A stretch of DNA of 52,268 nt from Shewanella marina JCM 15074 (GCF_000614975.1 NZ_BALM01000030.1:1-52268), one strand, 5' to 3'. Counted from the stretch's first letter, positions 35,604-45,177 are shown. Notes: generated by a model not told the origin, from the letters alone. Program-made: numbers and translations.

Positions 35604-37657
35604 TTAACTAGCTTGAGTCGCTATTCGGTTTGATTTTCGGCGGGCGTATTTGTCAACCACACAGATATTTTTGTCTTCAATAATGGTTAAGCAGTCAAAA
35701 CATTGAATACATTCATCATAATCAATTTTACCGCTTGGTTTGATAGCATTAATCTGACATTTCTTGTGGCATAACTGGCATGGATTACCACACTCTTGAC
35801 GCCGTTTAAGCCAACTAAATAATCTAAATTTACCTAATATTGCCAGTCCGGCTCCTAAGGGACAGAGATAACGGCAATAGAACTTATGGATAAAAAGGCT
35901 TAATCCTAATATTAAAATGGCATACAGGGTAAAAGGCCAATAGCGGTTAAAATTCATGGTAATAGCGGTTTTAAAGGGCTCTATTTCGGCTAAGGTTTCT
36001 GCCCATGTGAGCGAGTAGAATGAGGTTGCAACCAAGCCCATTAGCAGCGGATATTTTAACCATTGCAGTTGCTGGTGGCGTTGATTGGAAATACGCCATT
36101 GTTTGATGTTAACTTGCCGTGCGAACTTACCAATGAGTTCTTGTATCGCCCCAAATGGGCAAAGCCAACCACAAAATAATCCTCGTCCCCATAGAAATAG
36201 GCTAACAAACACAAAGCTCCATAGGATAAATATAACGGGGTCGAGTAAAAAGACATTGATATCGAATCCCTGCCACAGCGATAGCAGTAAGGTGTAGATA
36301 TTCACTACAGATAACTGCCCTTGGGCATAGTAGCCAATAAAACCTATGCTAAAGAGCAAACTTGCCCATCTTATCGGCACTAAAAATTGGCCATAATGTT
36401 GCGCTAGTTTATGTTGAAAAATAAACAATAAACTTAATAAAACTAAGTAGGTAGAGATAACAATGATGGTTATTTTTCTCTCTAACCAGAGTCGTTGCCA
36501 AAGCGGTAATGGTGCGGCAGCGGGTTTGATGGTTTGGTACAAACTTGCGGGTAATTGATAGTTAGTATTGAGAGGCTGATGCTTAACCTGCATAAAACTG
36601 GTTTGAATTGGAATATTAAGCTGCATTTGCAATGGCTGTGCAGGATTAAAACCACTGCTGGATTTAAGTCTAAAGACTCGTATTTCATTAAATTTAGGCG
36701 TATCACTGCTTAACTGGGGATCAAAAAACTATAAAAATCGATATCCCTAATATCGACGGCGAATCCTGATTGGGACAGGTTAAATCGAGTCGGTGATGTG
36801 CCTGTAATAAAGTCATCTGCAATAAAATGGTATTGCCCAGCAGAGAACAACATTAATGCTATTTCGCCCTCTGCCAGCGTGTCGAGCAAACGTTGATATT
36901 CTGCTTGGCCTAATAGATTTTGACCGACCATGGCTGGATTCAGTACCGCTGCATAGATATCAATAAAATCAGCCGAGGGAGCTATTTGAGTTTGTGTTGC
37001 CAACAAATTTGTTGGGATATCTAATAATAGAGCCGCTTGTTGGCTTGATAATTGCCAACGATAGATAAGTTGTTGCTGGAGTAATTGTGTAAACGTTAAA
37101 GGGGTGAAGTTATTCAGGATTAATTGGCTGTTTGCTTGATCTTGAAAGCCACTGAGTTTAGCGCGAGCTACTTGAGTTGCAGCATTAATGATGGTGTCAT
37201 TAATGATCATTACTGATACGGTTGCCTTACTTATACCGTCTAAGTAAACCGTGGTGCCATCATTTATTTTAGTTTGAGTCGAGCCCACTAAAAAACGCTG
37301 TTTAATCTGCTGATTAAAGTATTGCGCAATAAACTCCAACATCACCTTTTCGCCTAACCCATGTAGAAAAATAGGTTCGTTATGGCTGATGATTTCAATC
37401 CCTTTAATCACACCTATGGTATTTAGCCCAACCCGTAAATTGATAGGTTGACCTGAGAACCCTGGGAAGTTAACTAAATCATTTGTTTCAAATAGATAAC
37501 CGATCAACTGATTGAGTTGATAAACCTCTGTGACAGGTAAAGTGGTTGGTGCGAGCATCCGTGTTGCATTAGGGAAAATACGTTCAACTTCAGGACTGAT
37601 ATCTTGCCATTGTTGCGCCAACAGGATGGGGCAATAACTGAGATAAAACGTTAACAA
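35604..37657 (-). CDS. NosR-like FMN-binding, polyferredoxin membrane protein (one frameshift)
   Basis: NosR/NirI-family electron-transfer protein. The first part (from 37657) is periplasmic. It begins with a hydrophobic leader, has RMLAPTTLPVTEVYQL and an FMN-binding domain with ISKATVSVMIINDTII, where the threonine position is the usual covalent flavin site. The frame stops at about 36716 in IPS. One extra base in a G run (GGGGG for GGGG on the plus strand) reads IPQLSSDTPKFNEIRVFRLK and joins the second part. That part has several membrane helices, two CxxxCP-type sites (CGWLCPFGA, CRYLCPLGA) and a C-terminal cluster (CGNPCQLCHKKC, CIQCFDC). Total is about 684 residues. No nosZ is near. 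The start codon (TTG, no SD, inside an inverted repeat) is uncertain; an ATG near 37710 would need one more base. Confidence 0.82.
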
Positions 37658-37682
37658 AAATCTGAAACAGATTTTGTTAACG
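37649..37682. repeat. Inverted repeat at the start of the NosR-like gene
   Basis: CGTTAACAAAAATCTG and CAGATTTTGTTAACG are inverted repeats around AAA, exact except for one extra A in the left arm. It spans the annotated start and could be an operator or a leader hairpin. Confidence 0.6.
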
Positions 37683-37724
37683 TAAGTGAGGTCATCTGCT
37701 TAAGTGTCATTGTTAGATAAATTA

Positions 37725-37752
37725 AGCCAACTCAACAGCTGCTGAATTGGCT
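37725..37752 (-). terminator. Hairpin after the aldehyde dehydrogenase
   Basis: AGCCAA...TTGGCT forms an imperfect stem (AGCCAA-TCA-CAG pairs with CTG-TGA-TTGGCT, with bulges), followed on the minus strand by TAATTTAT. It lies just past the dehydrogenase stop. Confidence 0.55.
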
Positions 37753-37762
37753 CTATTGTGGT

Positions 37763-39283
37763 TTAGAAGAAACCTAAAGGAGACGCACTATAACTGACCA
37801 ATAAATTTTTCGTTTGTTGATAATGATTAAGCATCATATGGTGGTTTTCACGACCAATACCTGATTTTTTGTAACCGCCAAAGGCTGCGTGAGCAGGGTA
37901 TAGGTGATAACAGTTAGTCCATACGCGTCCAGCTTGGATGCCACGTCCCATGCGGTAAGCTTTATTCATATCACGGGTCCATAAACCTGCGCCTAACCCA
38001 TAAATACTGTCATTAGCGATAGCCAGTGCTTCTTCTTCTGTTTTAAAGGTAGTGATACCGACAACAGGACCAAAAATCTCCTCTTGGAACACGCGCATAT
38101 GATTGGCGCCTTTGAGCAATGTCGGTTGGATATAGAAACCATCATTTAAGCCATCGCCCGCATTGGCTTTGTTACCACCAATGAGGACTTCTGCACCTTC
38201 ATCACGACCAATATCAATATATGACAGGATTTTTTCATATTGCACTAGGCTTACTTGTGCACCTACTTGGCTATTGGTATCAAGTGGATTGCCTTGTTTA
38301 ATGGTTTCGATACGGGCAATAAGTTTTTCAACAAAGGCATCGTAAATTGATTCTTGTACCAAAATACGTGATGGACAGGTACATACTTCGCCTTGGTTTA
38401 AGAATGCCAGTGCAGCACCCTCTAAACATTTATCAAAGTATTCATCTTCATAGTTGAGCACATCTTCAAAGAAGATATTAGGCGACTTACCACCTAACTC
38501 CACCGTGGCTGGGATCATATTGTCTGATGCAAGATTAAGCACATGGCCACCGACTAAACTTGAACCGGTAAAGGCGAGTTTGGCAATACGCGTAGAGCTT
38601 GCTAGGGCTTCACCAGCCTCTTTACCATAACCGTGTACCACATTGAGTACTCCAGGTGGCAGTAAGTCTGCAACTAACTCGAGGAATAAGCAGATTGAAA
38701 GCGGCGTTTGTTCAGCAGGTTTAAGTACAATACAGTTACCGGCAGCAAGTGCTGGTGGAATTTTCCAAGCTGACATCAGTAGTGGGAAGTTCCATGGAAT
38801 AATCTGACCAACAACACCAAGAGGCTCATGAAAATGATATGCCACAGTGGTGCTATCAATTTCGCTATGGCCACCTTCTTGAGCGCGAATACAACCTGCA
38901 AAGTAACGGTAATGATCAACTGCCAGAGGTAAATCAGCAGCCAAAGTTTCACGAATACATTTACCGTTATCCCATGTTTCAGCTAACGCCATTTTTTCTA
39001 GATTTGCTTCCAGCACGTCGGCAATTTTCAATAGAATATTTGAGCGTTCGGTAACTGATGTTGCGCCCCAACTGGCTTTCGCCGCATGAGCCGCATCAAG
39101 TGCTTTTTCAATATCTGCTGCAGTTGAACGTGGCACTTCACAGATTTTATCGCCATTAACAGGTGAATGATTATCAAAGTATTGCCCTTCAACTGGCGCA
39201 GTCCATTGACCATTAATATAGTTTTCATAGCGGGGTTTGATATCAATAATTGATTCAGGTGTGCCTGGTTGTGCGTAAATCAT
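37763..39283 (-). CDS. NAD-dependent aldehyde dehydrogenase, ExaC/AldB type
   Basis: Oxidises the aldehyde produced by the periplasmic quinoprotein dehydrogenase, most likely acetaldehyde to acetate. The 506-residue protein has the NAD motif FTGSSLVGGHV, the catalytic Glu segment VELGGKSPNI and the catalytic Cys in FLNQGEVCTCPSR near residue 302. The C-terminal oligomerisation part has AAFGGYKKSGIGREN. No signal peptide, so it is cytoplasmic. The ATG follows GAGGTGAAC. It is downstream of the quinoprotein gene but separated by a terminator, with a 175-nt region of its own carrying a partial copy of the pqqA motif core (ACTTTGGGA at 39419-39427). The neighbour set supports the exaC role. Confidence 0.9.
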   Translation of the reverse strand: MIYAQPGTPESIIDIKPRYENYINGQWTAPVEGQYFDNHSPVNGDKICEVPRSTAADIEKALDAAHAAKASWGATSVTERSNILLKIADVLEANLEKMALAETWDNGKCIRETLAADLPLAVDHYRYFAGCIRAQEGGHSEIDSTTVAYHFHEPLGVVGQIIPWNFPLLMSAWKIPPALAAGNCIVLKPAEQTPLSICLFLELVADLLPPGVLNVVHGYGKEAGEALASSTRIAKLAFTGSSLVGGHVLNLASDNMIPATVELGGKSPNIFFEDVLNYEDEYFDKCLEGAALAFLNQGEVCTCPSRILVQESIYDAFVEKLIARIETIKQGNPLDTNSQVGAQVSLVQYEKILSYIDIGRDEGAEVLIGGNKANAGDGLNDGFYIQPTLLKGANHMRVFQEEIFGPVVGITTFKTEEEALAIANDSIYGLGAGLWTRDMNKAYRMGRGIQAGRVWTNCYHLYPAHAAFGGYKKSGIGRENHHMMLNHYQQTKNLLVSYSASPLGFF

Positions 39284-39453
39284 ATGTTCACCTCGTCAGT
39301 GTCTCGTATTGTTCACCTTAATTTGTGGCACTGTTGTTATATAAATATGTGCCATATCATTTCATTTTAGAGAGGGGGTATGGGGTTAACTATCGCCACA
39401 TGGTTGGCAAAATTTCATACTTTGGGAGGGGATTAGGTAAATAAGGTTTATTA

Positions 39454-39483
39454 AAATAAAAAGCCTACATTTTGTAGGCTTTA
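39454..39483 (-). terminator. Terminator of the quinoprotein dehydrogenase gene
   Basis: Read on the minus strand, AAAGCCTAC pairs perfectly with GTAGGCTTT over AAAAT and is followed by TTTATTTT, 13 nt past the dehydrogenase stop. Confidence 0.86.
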
Positions 39484-39494
39484 TTCGATGTTAA

Positions 39495-41249
39495 TTATGA
39501 TTTCGGTAGTTTAAAGGTCCACACCATGCCACCTTGGTTAAAGTGTTTGACTCGTTTAGCGACATCGCCGCCCCATAACGGTACTGCGCCACCCCAGCCA
39601 GATAACACGCTAACATATTGCTCGCCATCCATAGTCCATGTGACAGGGCTGCCAACAATGCCTGAGCCGGTATTGAATTTATAAAGCACTTCACCTGTCT
39701 TATCATCAAAGGCCATTAGATAACCCTCGGGGTTTCCGGCAAACACTAGCCCACCCGCGGTTGTCAGTACACCGCCCCACAGTGGTGCGTAGTTTTTATA
39801 ATCCCATACGACTTTACCAGTCTTGGGATCAATGGCTCTTAATACCCCAATATAATCTTCATTAATGGCTTTAATGGTAAATCCTGCACCTAAGTAAGCC
39901 GCGCCTTTTTTATAAGCAGTTGGCTCGTTCCAAATATCCATTTGCCACTCATTTGATGGCACATAAAATAGACCTGTTTTTTGACTATAAGCCATTGGCA
40001 TCCAGTTTTTGCCGCCTAAAAATGAAGGTGCTGCTACAACGGTTTTCCCCTGCTTGGCATTACTTGGGTCGCCGGGGCGGTTACTAGGATCAAATTGTGG
40101 TCGACCTTGTTTATCTAAGCCCTTGGCCCAACTGATCTTATCTACAAAAGGAAAGCCGCGAATAAACTCGCCATTAGTACGGTTTAATACATAGAAAAAG
40201 CCGTTACGATCTGCGGTTGCAGCTGCTTTAACGGTTTTGCCATTTTCTTGGTAGTTAAATGAAATTAATTCATTTACACCATCATAATCCCAACCATCAT
40301 GTGGTGTTGTTTGAAAGTGCCAAACAATTTTGCCATCGTCAGGATCAATCCCCAGTCGTGATGATGAAAACAGGTTATCACCCGGGCGCATGTAGGAATT
40401 CCAAGGCGCAGGGTTACCCGTACCGAAGTAAAGCAGATCGGTATCAGGATCATAGGTGCCCCCTAACCAAGGTGCTGCGCCGCCATGTTTCCATAACTCC
40501 GCAGGCCAAGTGCGTCCCGGTGCGCCACCTGATATCCCCGTTTCAACTTTTTTGCCATCTTGCCATGCATAGCCCATATGGCCTTCAACGGTGGGGCGTT
40601 CCCATGCCTTTGCTCCTGTTTTGGCGTCATAAGCTATAACACGACCGACAATACCAAACTCACCACCTGATAAACCGGTAATGACTTTGCCTTTAACTAC
40701 AATGGGCGCGGCTGTGATGGAGTAACCGGCTTTGTAATCAGCGACTTTTTTCTTCCAACGTACCTTACCTGTTTTAGCATCCAGTGCCACCAGCTTGGCA
40801 TCTAAAGTGCCGAAGATGACGAGATCGCCATAAAGGGCGACACCACGGTTAACGACATCACAACAAGGCATAATGCCATCGGGTAAACGAGCGTCATATT
40901 GCCAAATTTCATCACCGGTTTTGGCATCGATAGCAAATACTCTCGAATATGAGCCTGTCACATACATGACACCATCATTGATCATGGGTTGGGACTCTTG
41001 GCCTCGTTGTTTTTCTCCTCCGAGAGAAAAGGCCCATACAGGTCTTAACTGTTTGACATTTTTGGCGGTCAGTTTATCAATATTACTGTAGCGTTGAGCT
41101 TCAAGCCCTAAGCCGTTAGTGAGCACGTTTTCTGGGGTTTTTTGATCATTAAGTAGATCTTTATCTGTCACATCTGCAGCGATTGTCATACTTGAATACA
41201 ATGCTGTTATTGCCAGAGTGAGACAGCTAATCTTCTTGATTGACTCCAT
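39495..41249 (-). CDS. PQQ-dependent alcohol dehydrogenase, probably lanthanide-dependent
   Basis: Periplasmic quinoprotein that oxidises primary alcohols to aldehydes and passes electrons to cytochrome c. It has a Sec signal peptide (about 1-25, cut near TIAA|DV), eight beta-propeller W motifs, and the rare adjacent disulfide Cys129-Cys130 above PQQ. Metal and catalytic residues are Glu197 (GGEFG), Asn279 (GTGNPAPWN) and Asp321. Asp323 follows in WDYDG, the extra acidic residue known from XoxF, ExaF and PedH that bind lanthanides, while calcium enzymes carry Ala or Ser there. Length is 584 residues. There is no C-terminal heme domain, so it needs the separate cytochrome encoded upstream. The ATG follows AGAGG. 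It resembles ExaA/PedH more than methanol dehydrogenase. Confidence 0.9.
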   Translation of the reverse strand: MESIKKISCLTLAITALYSSMTIAADVTDKDLLNDQKTPENVLTNGLGLEAQRYSNIDKLTAKNVKQLRPVWAFSLGGEKQRGQESQPMINDGVMYVTGSYSRVFAIDAKTGDEIWQYDARLPDGIMPCCDVVNRGVALYGDLVIFGTLDAKLVALDAKTGKVRWKKKVADYKAGYSITAAPIVVKGKVITGLSGGEFGIVGRVIAYDAKTGAKAWERPTVEGHMGYAWQDGKKVETGISGGAPGRTWPAELWKHGGAAPWLGGTYDPDTDLLYFGTGNPAPWNSYMRPGDNLFSSSRLGIDPDDGKIVWHFQTTPHDGWDYDGVNELISFNYQENGKTVKAAATADRNGFFYVLNRTNGEFIRGFPFVDKISWAKGLDKQGRPQFDPSNRPGDPSNAKQGKTVVAAPSFLGGKNWMPMAYSQKTGLFYVPSNEWQMDIWNEPTAYKKGAAYLGAGFTIKAINEDYIGVLRAIDPKTGKVVWDYKNYAPLWGGVLTTAGGLVFAGNPEGYLMAFDDKTGEVLYKFNTGSGIVGSPVTWTMDGEQYVSVLSGWGGAVPLWGGDVAKRVKHFNQGGMVWTFKLPKS

Positions 41250-41431
41250 AATTTAACCTCTAGTTTTAGTTAATCTTAGAATCACAGATGTCTATTCCTA
41301 CTCAGCTACAGACATGGTGGTGGTTGATACTGTTATAAATTCTATGCCAATGGCTATTTTGATAAATGAGTCAGTGGTTAGTTTTTCGCCCTCCATTAGC
41401 AGGAGTTCAGGCTTACTACTTAAGTAGTGAT
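41250..41431 (-). promoter_or_regulatory. Upstream region of the quinoprotein dehydrogenase gene
   Basis: A 182-nt gene-free stretch between the XoxJ-like gene and the dehydrogenase. It holds a perfect 14-bp palindrome ACTACTTAAGTAGT (41415-41428) and a weak partial match to the pqqA motif (GCTATTTTGATAAA at 41353-41366). No strong -35/-10 pair was found. Confidence 0.4.
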
Positions 41432-42318
41432 TTATTGGTATAACTCAGGCTGCTGATAACTGACACCAAATTGCGTTGCCCATTGGTGTAGATGTTGCTG
41501 TTTAAGTTGATTGAGCAATATGTCTTCGATGGCGTAGCGAGTTGTCGATAATCATTACCGACAGCCATGCCAATATCCCATTTATAAGTATCAAACAGCG
41601 GATAGGTTTGTTGTGAGATATGAGTTTGCTGTGGGTGTTGCTGATGTAACCATTCAATTTGTGATTTTATGCCCATGACGGCATCAACCGCATTGGTTTG
41701 GGTCATTGCCGCAAAGGCATCTCTAATATCGAGATAGGTTTTAGTATTATTACGTAAGCGACCATTGAAGGCGGTGGTGAGATAGAACTGTGGCGCTGAA
41801 TCAATCTCTACGCCGATTTTATGGTATTGAAATACTGCCATGGTGGCGATTTGCTCAAGCTTATTGGGGTTATAAGCTATTTGCCAACGTTCTTGTTGAT
41901 AGGGGGCAAACATATGTACTTGCTCATGGACTAGCAAGCCTTGGTCATCTCGCATTTGCGCATAGTTTTTATCGTAGGGGATACGCAACATTAAGTCTGC
42001 TTTGACACGCGTACCATCATTGGTATGCAAGTTATTACCTTTCCATAGGTACATACGCAGATCATCTGCGGTTGTTTCCCCTGGCGTCGCCCATAGCAGT
42101 GTCAATTTGACCCCCAAACCATGAGCAATAGCATTGGCTAAGTGAATATCAATTCCTTTTGCTTGGCCATTTTGCTCAAATGAATAGGGCGGAAAATCAC
42201 GATAGACGGCGATGGTAATTTCATTCGCTGCAATGATGTCATCATAAGATCTCGCCTGTGCGAATTGACTCAAACTGACGAGAATCATAATGATGATGAG
42301 ACAGGTTTTATTGCTCAT
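41432..42318 (-). CDS. XoxJ/MoxJ-like periplasmic protein, quinoprotein-associated (one frameshift near the end)
   Basis: Family-3 solute-binding-fold protein of the kind found with quinoprotein dehydrogenases (MoxJ, XoxJ), thought to help the dehydrogenase mature. It has a signal peptide (MSNKTCLIIIMILVSLSQFAQARS), then ITIAVYRDFPPYSFEQNGQAKGIDIHLANAIA and other SBP-like segments. The frame runs off at about 41540. One extra base gives DYRQL-RYAIEDILLNQLKQQHLHQWATQFGV and ends at the stop 41432-41434, a far more plausible C-terminus than the uncorrected one, which stops at 41416. The corrected length is 295 residues. It overlaps the cytochrome gene stop by 11 nt and precedes the dehydrogenase, giving the F-J-G type gene group. 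Confidence 0.8.
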
Positions 42319-42787
42319 TTTGTGGGGCCACAGATTCTAACCAGCTACGAATTGCCCATAGTGCTTCTTGATTCAGATGTTCAGTCATTTTAGGCATATA
42401 TACGGCACCATTACGTACAGCCCCATTCTGAACGCGATAGACATACCATTCATCACCATCATAATCCGTCGGTAGAATACGTAAATCAGGTGCTATGCCA
42501 CCTGAAATACCTTCTAAACCATGGCAACGTGCACAGTTTTGATTATATGCAGATGCCCCAATTCGTAAGATCTCCGCTTTAGCTTCGCCTGTTTGGTCGC
42601 GATAAGGATTGGTTTCTTGCCACTCATCGCCTAAGGCTGGAATGGTGCTCGTGTCAATTGATTGTGGCGTGACATCACCGTGTGCCAGCGCGAGGTTACT
42701 GGTTAATACAAGTAATAACCCCAGAAATGGCAGAGGCAATTTTTTGAGTAAATGAGTGAGTTGTTGCAGTGAGTATGCATGATTCAT
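42308..42787 (-). CDS. Periplasmic c-type cytochrome, electron acceptor of the quinoprotein (PedF/ExaB/XoxG-like)
   Basis: Single-heme cytochrome c that takes electrons from the PQQ dehydrogenase. The signal peptide (about 1-40, with PLPFLGLLLVLTSNLALAHG) leads to the heme site CARCH in YNQNCARCHGLEG. The likely axial methionine is in MPKMTEHL near the C-terminus. ATG 42787 is chosen because AAGGTGG precedes it at the right distance, giving 159 residues; the upstream in-frame extension to 42868 looks non-coding. It is the first gene of the leftward group, overlapping the XoxJ-like gene by 11 nt, and is divergent from the ABC binding-protein gene. Confidence 0.87.
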   Translation of the reverse strand: MNHAYSLQQLTHLLKKLPLPFLGLLLVLTSNLALAHGDVTPQSIDTSTIPALGDEWQETNPYRDQTGEAKAEILRIGASAYNQNCARCHGLEGISGGIAPDLRILPTDYDGDEWYVYRVQNGAVRNGAVYMPKMTEHLNQEALWAIRSWLESVAPQNEQ

Positions 42788-43001
42788 TGCTGCCACCTTT
42801 TTATATGTGATTAGCTTTATGCTTAGCTTCATACTAGAAAAAATGTAGCGAATACAGAATCGTACCAAAGCTTGTTAGCGTCTCATCCTTTAGGAGGAAA
42901 GCGGCGATATTTCATGTTTAAAAATTGTATTAGAGTGAACACTTATCATACAGTGAGTCGTACAGTTTTTTAATTGTCCTCAAGCTGGAGATGTTTCTTT
43001 T
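42788..43001. promoter_or_regulatory. Divergent promoter region between cytochrome and ABC binding-protein genes
   Basis: 214 nt separating two outward-facing transcription units of the alcohol-oxidation system, so it should carry both promoters. I see CCAAAG and TCATCC segments at 42875-42888 reminiscent of the pqqA motif but not a full copy. No sharp sigma-70 pair. Confidence 0.4.
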
Positions 43002-44189
43002 ATGAATCGTATCCAAATGATATTAAATATTTTTTTATTATTTTGGTGGGTGTTATTACCACAGTTAGTGATGGCTAAACCGCTCACACTCAAACTTGCT
43101 ATTTTAGTGGAAACGCCCACTTTTGCCTCTGCTGTCCCCGATTATTTAAGACCAGCTGCGGATCAGGGGATTGCAGGGGCAAAGCAAGCGATTGCTGACA
43201 GTAACCGTACCGGTAAATTCTTAAAACATCATTATCAATTGCAATCATTTAGCGCTGAATCAACAACGGAGCTAGTTGCTCAAGCTTTGTTATGGCAACA
43301 ACAAGCCATCGATATCATGTTGGTTGATGTGAGTAGTGATTCTTTAGTGCAATTGCGACAGCAGTTAGCTGCGGATGTGTTGTTAGTCAATATTGGTAAT
43401 CGTGACAATCAATTTAGGACTAAAAACTGTTTACCGAATACTTTACATATTAGTGCCAGTTATTCGATGCAGACTGATGCTTTAGCACAATGGCTCAAAC
43501 AGCGCCGCTTTAATAAAGTATTGCTTATAAGCGGCAATACGATTGAGGACAAGCTTTATACGGCAGCAGTAAAACAGAGTTTGACTAAGTTTGCATTGCA
43601 ATTGGTGGCACAAAAAAAATGGAGTTTTAACACCGATTTACGCCGGGTTGCAGGTAAGGAGTTACAGGCTTTTACTCAGGTTGATGATTACGACGTGGTG
43701 TGGGTGGCAGATAAAGCCCAATTATTTGGTCAAAACCTAGCTTATAACACATGGTTATCTCGTTTAGTGGTTGGCACTAACGGCTTACGTGCCAATGAGT
43801 GGAGTTATGTCATTGAGGCGTGGGGCGCAGCGCAATTACAAAATCGTTTCTATCAACAGTTTGAGCGTCATATGAGTGCCAAGGATTATAACGCTTGGTT
43901 AGCTGTGCGAGCATTAACAGAAGCGATGACTCAAGTTCAAACCAATCAAACACAATTACTGAGCCAATATATGTTAAGTGACCAATTTTCATTGGCGGCA
44001 TATAAAGGCCGTAAGTTGAGTTTTCGTGCTTGGAATGGGCAATTGCGACAACCTATGCCGTTAACTCAAGCGCAGGCTTTGGTAACGACAGCACCGATAG
44101 CAGGTTTTTATCATCCTCGTAGTGAACTGGATACGCTTGGTATTGATAAGCCATTGAGCCGCTGTAATTTAATGCAGACGTTCCAATAA
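43002..44189 (+). CDS. ABC-transporter periplasmic binding protein of the PQQ alcohol-oxidation system (LutA-like)
   Basis: A 395-residue secreted protein with a signal peptide (MNRIQMILNIFLLFWWVLLPQLVMAKP) and a type I periplasmic-binding fold. It begins KLAILVETPTFASAVPDYLRPAADQGIAGAKQAIADSN, then SLVQLRQQLAADVLLVNIGNRDNQFR and WLKQRRFNKVLLISGN. It matches the binding-protein family restricted to PQQ-dependent alcohol dehydrogenase gene sets; the methylotroph homologue LutA belongs to a lanthanide-uptake cluster. It is followed by the propeller gene after 16 nt, then the ATPase and permease. The ligand is not known. The ATG is preceded by GGAGATG at slightly long spacing. Confidence 0.78.
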   Translation: MNRIQMILNIFLLFWWVLLPQLVMAKPLTLKLAILVETPTFASAVPDYLRPAADQGIAGAKQAIADSNRTGKFLKHHYQLQSFSAESTTELVAQALLWQQQAIDIMLVDVSSDSLVQLRQQLAADVLLVNIGNRDNQFRTKNCLPNTLHISASYSMQTDALAQWLKQRRFNKVLLISGNTIEDKLYTAAVKQSLTKFALQLVAQKKWSFNTDLRRVAGKELQAFTQVDDYDVVWVADKAQLFGQNLAYNTWLSRLVVGTNGLRANEWSYVIEAWGAAQLQNRFYQQFERHMSAKDYNAWLAVRALTEAMTQVQTNQTQLLSQYMLSDQFSLAAYKGRKLSFRAWNGQLRQPMPLTQAQALVTTAPIAGFYHPRSELDTLGIDKPLSRCNLMQTFQ

Positions 44190-44205
44190 ATAAGGAGTGC
44201 TAATC

Positions 44206-45177
44206 ATGATTAATAAAGGCTGTTGGCTTGGATTTATCAGCTTGTTTCCCCCCTATTTGTTGGCTGCTGATATGGCGTATGTTTCCAATGAAAAAGATGA
44301 TTCATTATCTGTGATTGATATGAACACTATGGCTGTGGTTAATACAATAGAAGTGGGCGAACGACCTCGAGGTATTTTACTTAGCAAAGATAAGCAGCAG
44401 CTTTATATTTGTGCCAGTGAGTCTGACACTATTCAAATATTTGATTTAAAAACTCATCAGGTCATCGGTGAATTGCCATCGGGTGAAGATCCAGAGCAAT
44501 TTAGTCTACATCCTAATGGTAAGTGGCTGTATGCCGCGAATGAAGATGATGCCTTGTTAACCGTGATTGATGTGCCTAATCGTAGTGTGATTAGCCAAAT
44601 TGATGTGGGCATTGAACCTGAAGGCGTCGCGGTGAGCCCAGATGGAAAGACGGTGATTGTGACCTCTGAAACCTCGAATATGGTGCATTGGATTGATAGC
44701 AAAACTAATAAGGTTGTACACAATACTGTGATTGATGCACGGCCTAGATATGCTCAATTTAATCGTAGCGGTGAGTTGTTATGGGTGAGTTCAGAAATTG
44801 GTGGCACAGTGTCAATTTTAGATACAAACACTCGTGAGATTATTCATAAGATTAGCTTTGCACCGCAAGGTATCCATCAAGATAAAGTACAACCCGTTGG
44901 CGTTAAGTTAACAGATGATGGTCGTTATGCTTTTGTCGCCCTTGGTCCTGCTAATCATATTGCTGTGGTCGATCAACAAACTTATCAAGTCATAAACTAC
45001 TTACTTGTAGGGCGCCGTGTATGGCAACTTGCGCTTAATCCACAGCAAAATAAGCTACTAACGACCAATGGTGTCAGTGGTGATGTTTCTATCATTGATA
45101 TCGATGCCATGAAGGTGATTAAGTCGATACGAGTCGGGCGTTATCCATGGGGGGCTGTAATTACTGATGAACAATAA
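44206..45177 (+). CDS. Secreted YVTN beta-propeller protein of the PQQ alcohol-oxidation system
   Basis: A 323-residue exported protein: signal peptide (MINKGCWLGFISLFPPYLLAAD), then seven YVTN/NHL-like blades. Repeats include DDSLSVIDMNTMAVVNTIEVGERPRGI, DTIQIFDLKTHQVIGELPSGEDPEQF, DALLTVIDVPNRSVISQIDVGIEPEG and GDVSIIDIDAMKVIKSIRVGRYPWG. It belongs to the propeller family always found with PQQ alcohol catabolism ABC systems. ATG 44206 is chosen over GTG 44197 because AAGGAG lies 8 nt before it. It overlaps the ATPase gene by 11 nt. The role is unknown; metal or cofactor handling in the periplasm is possible. Confidence 0.82.
   Translation: MINKGCWLGFISLFPPYLLAADMAYVSNEKDDSLSVIDMNTMAVVNTIEVGERPRGILLSKDKQQLYICASESDTIQIFDLKTHQVIGELPSGEDPEQFSLHPNGKWLYAANEDDALLTVIDVPNRSVISQIDVGIEPEGVAVSPDGKTVIVTSETSNMVHWIDSKTNKVVHNTVIDARPRYAQFNRSGELLWVSSEIGGTVSILDTNTREIIHKISFAPQGIHQDKVQPVGVKLTDDGRYAFVALGPANHIAVVDQQTYQVINYLLVGRRVWQLALNPQQNKLLTTNGVSGDVSIIDIDAMKVIKSIRVGRYPWGAVITDEQ

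Noticed and set aside
35604..37657. NosR-like protein as evidence for denitrification
   Set aside because: No nosZ, nosD, nosF, nosY or other denitrification gene is present; the context is PQQ and alcohol oxidation.
42914..42973. Possible 19-codon ORF preceded by AGGAGG (42892-42897) in the cytochrome/binding-protein divergent region
   Set aside because: The SD-to-ATG spacing is about 16 nt, too long, and the peptide has no recognisable feature.
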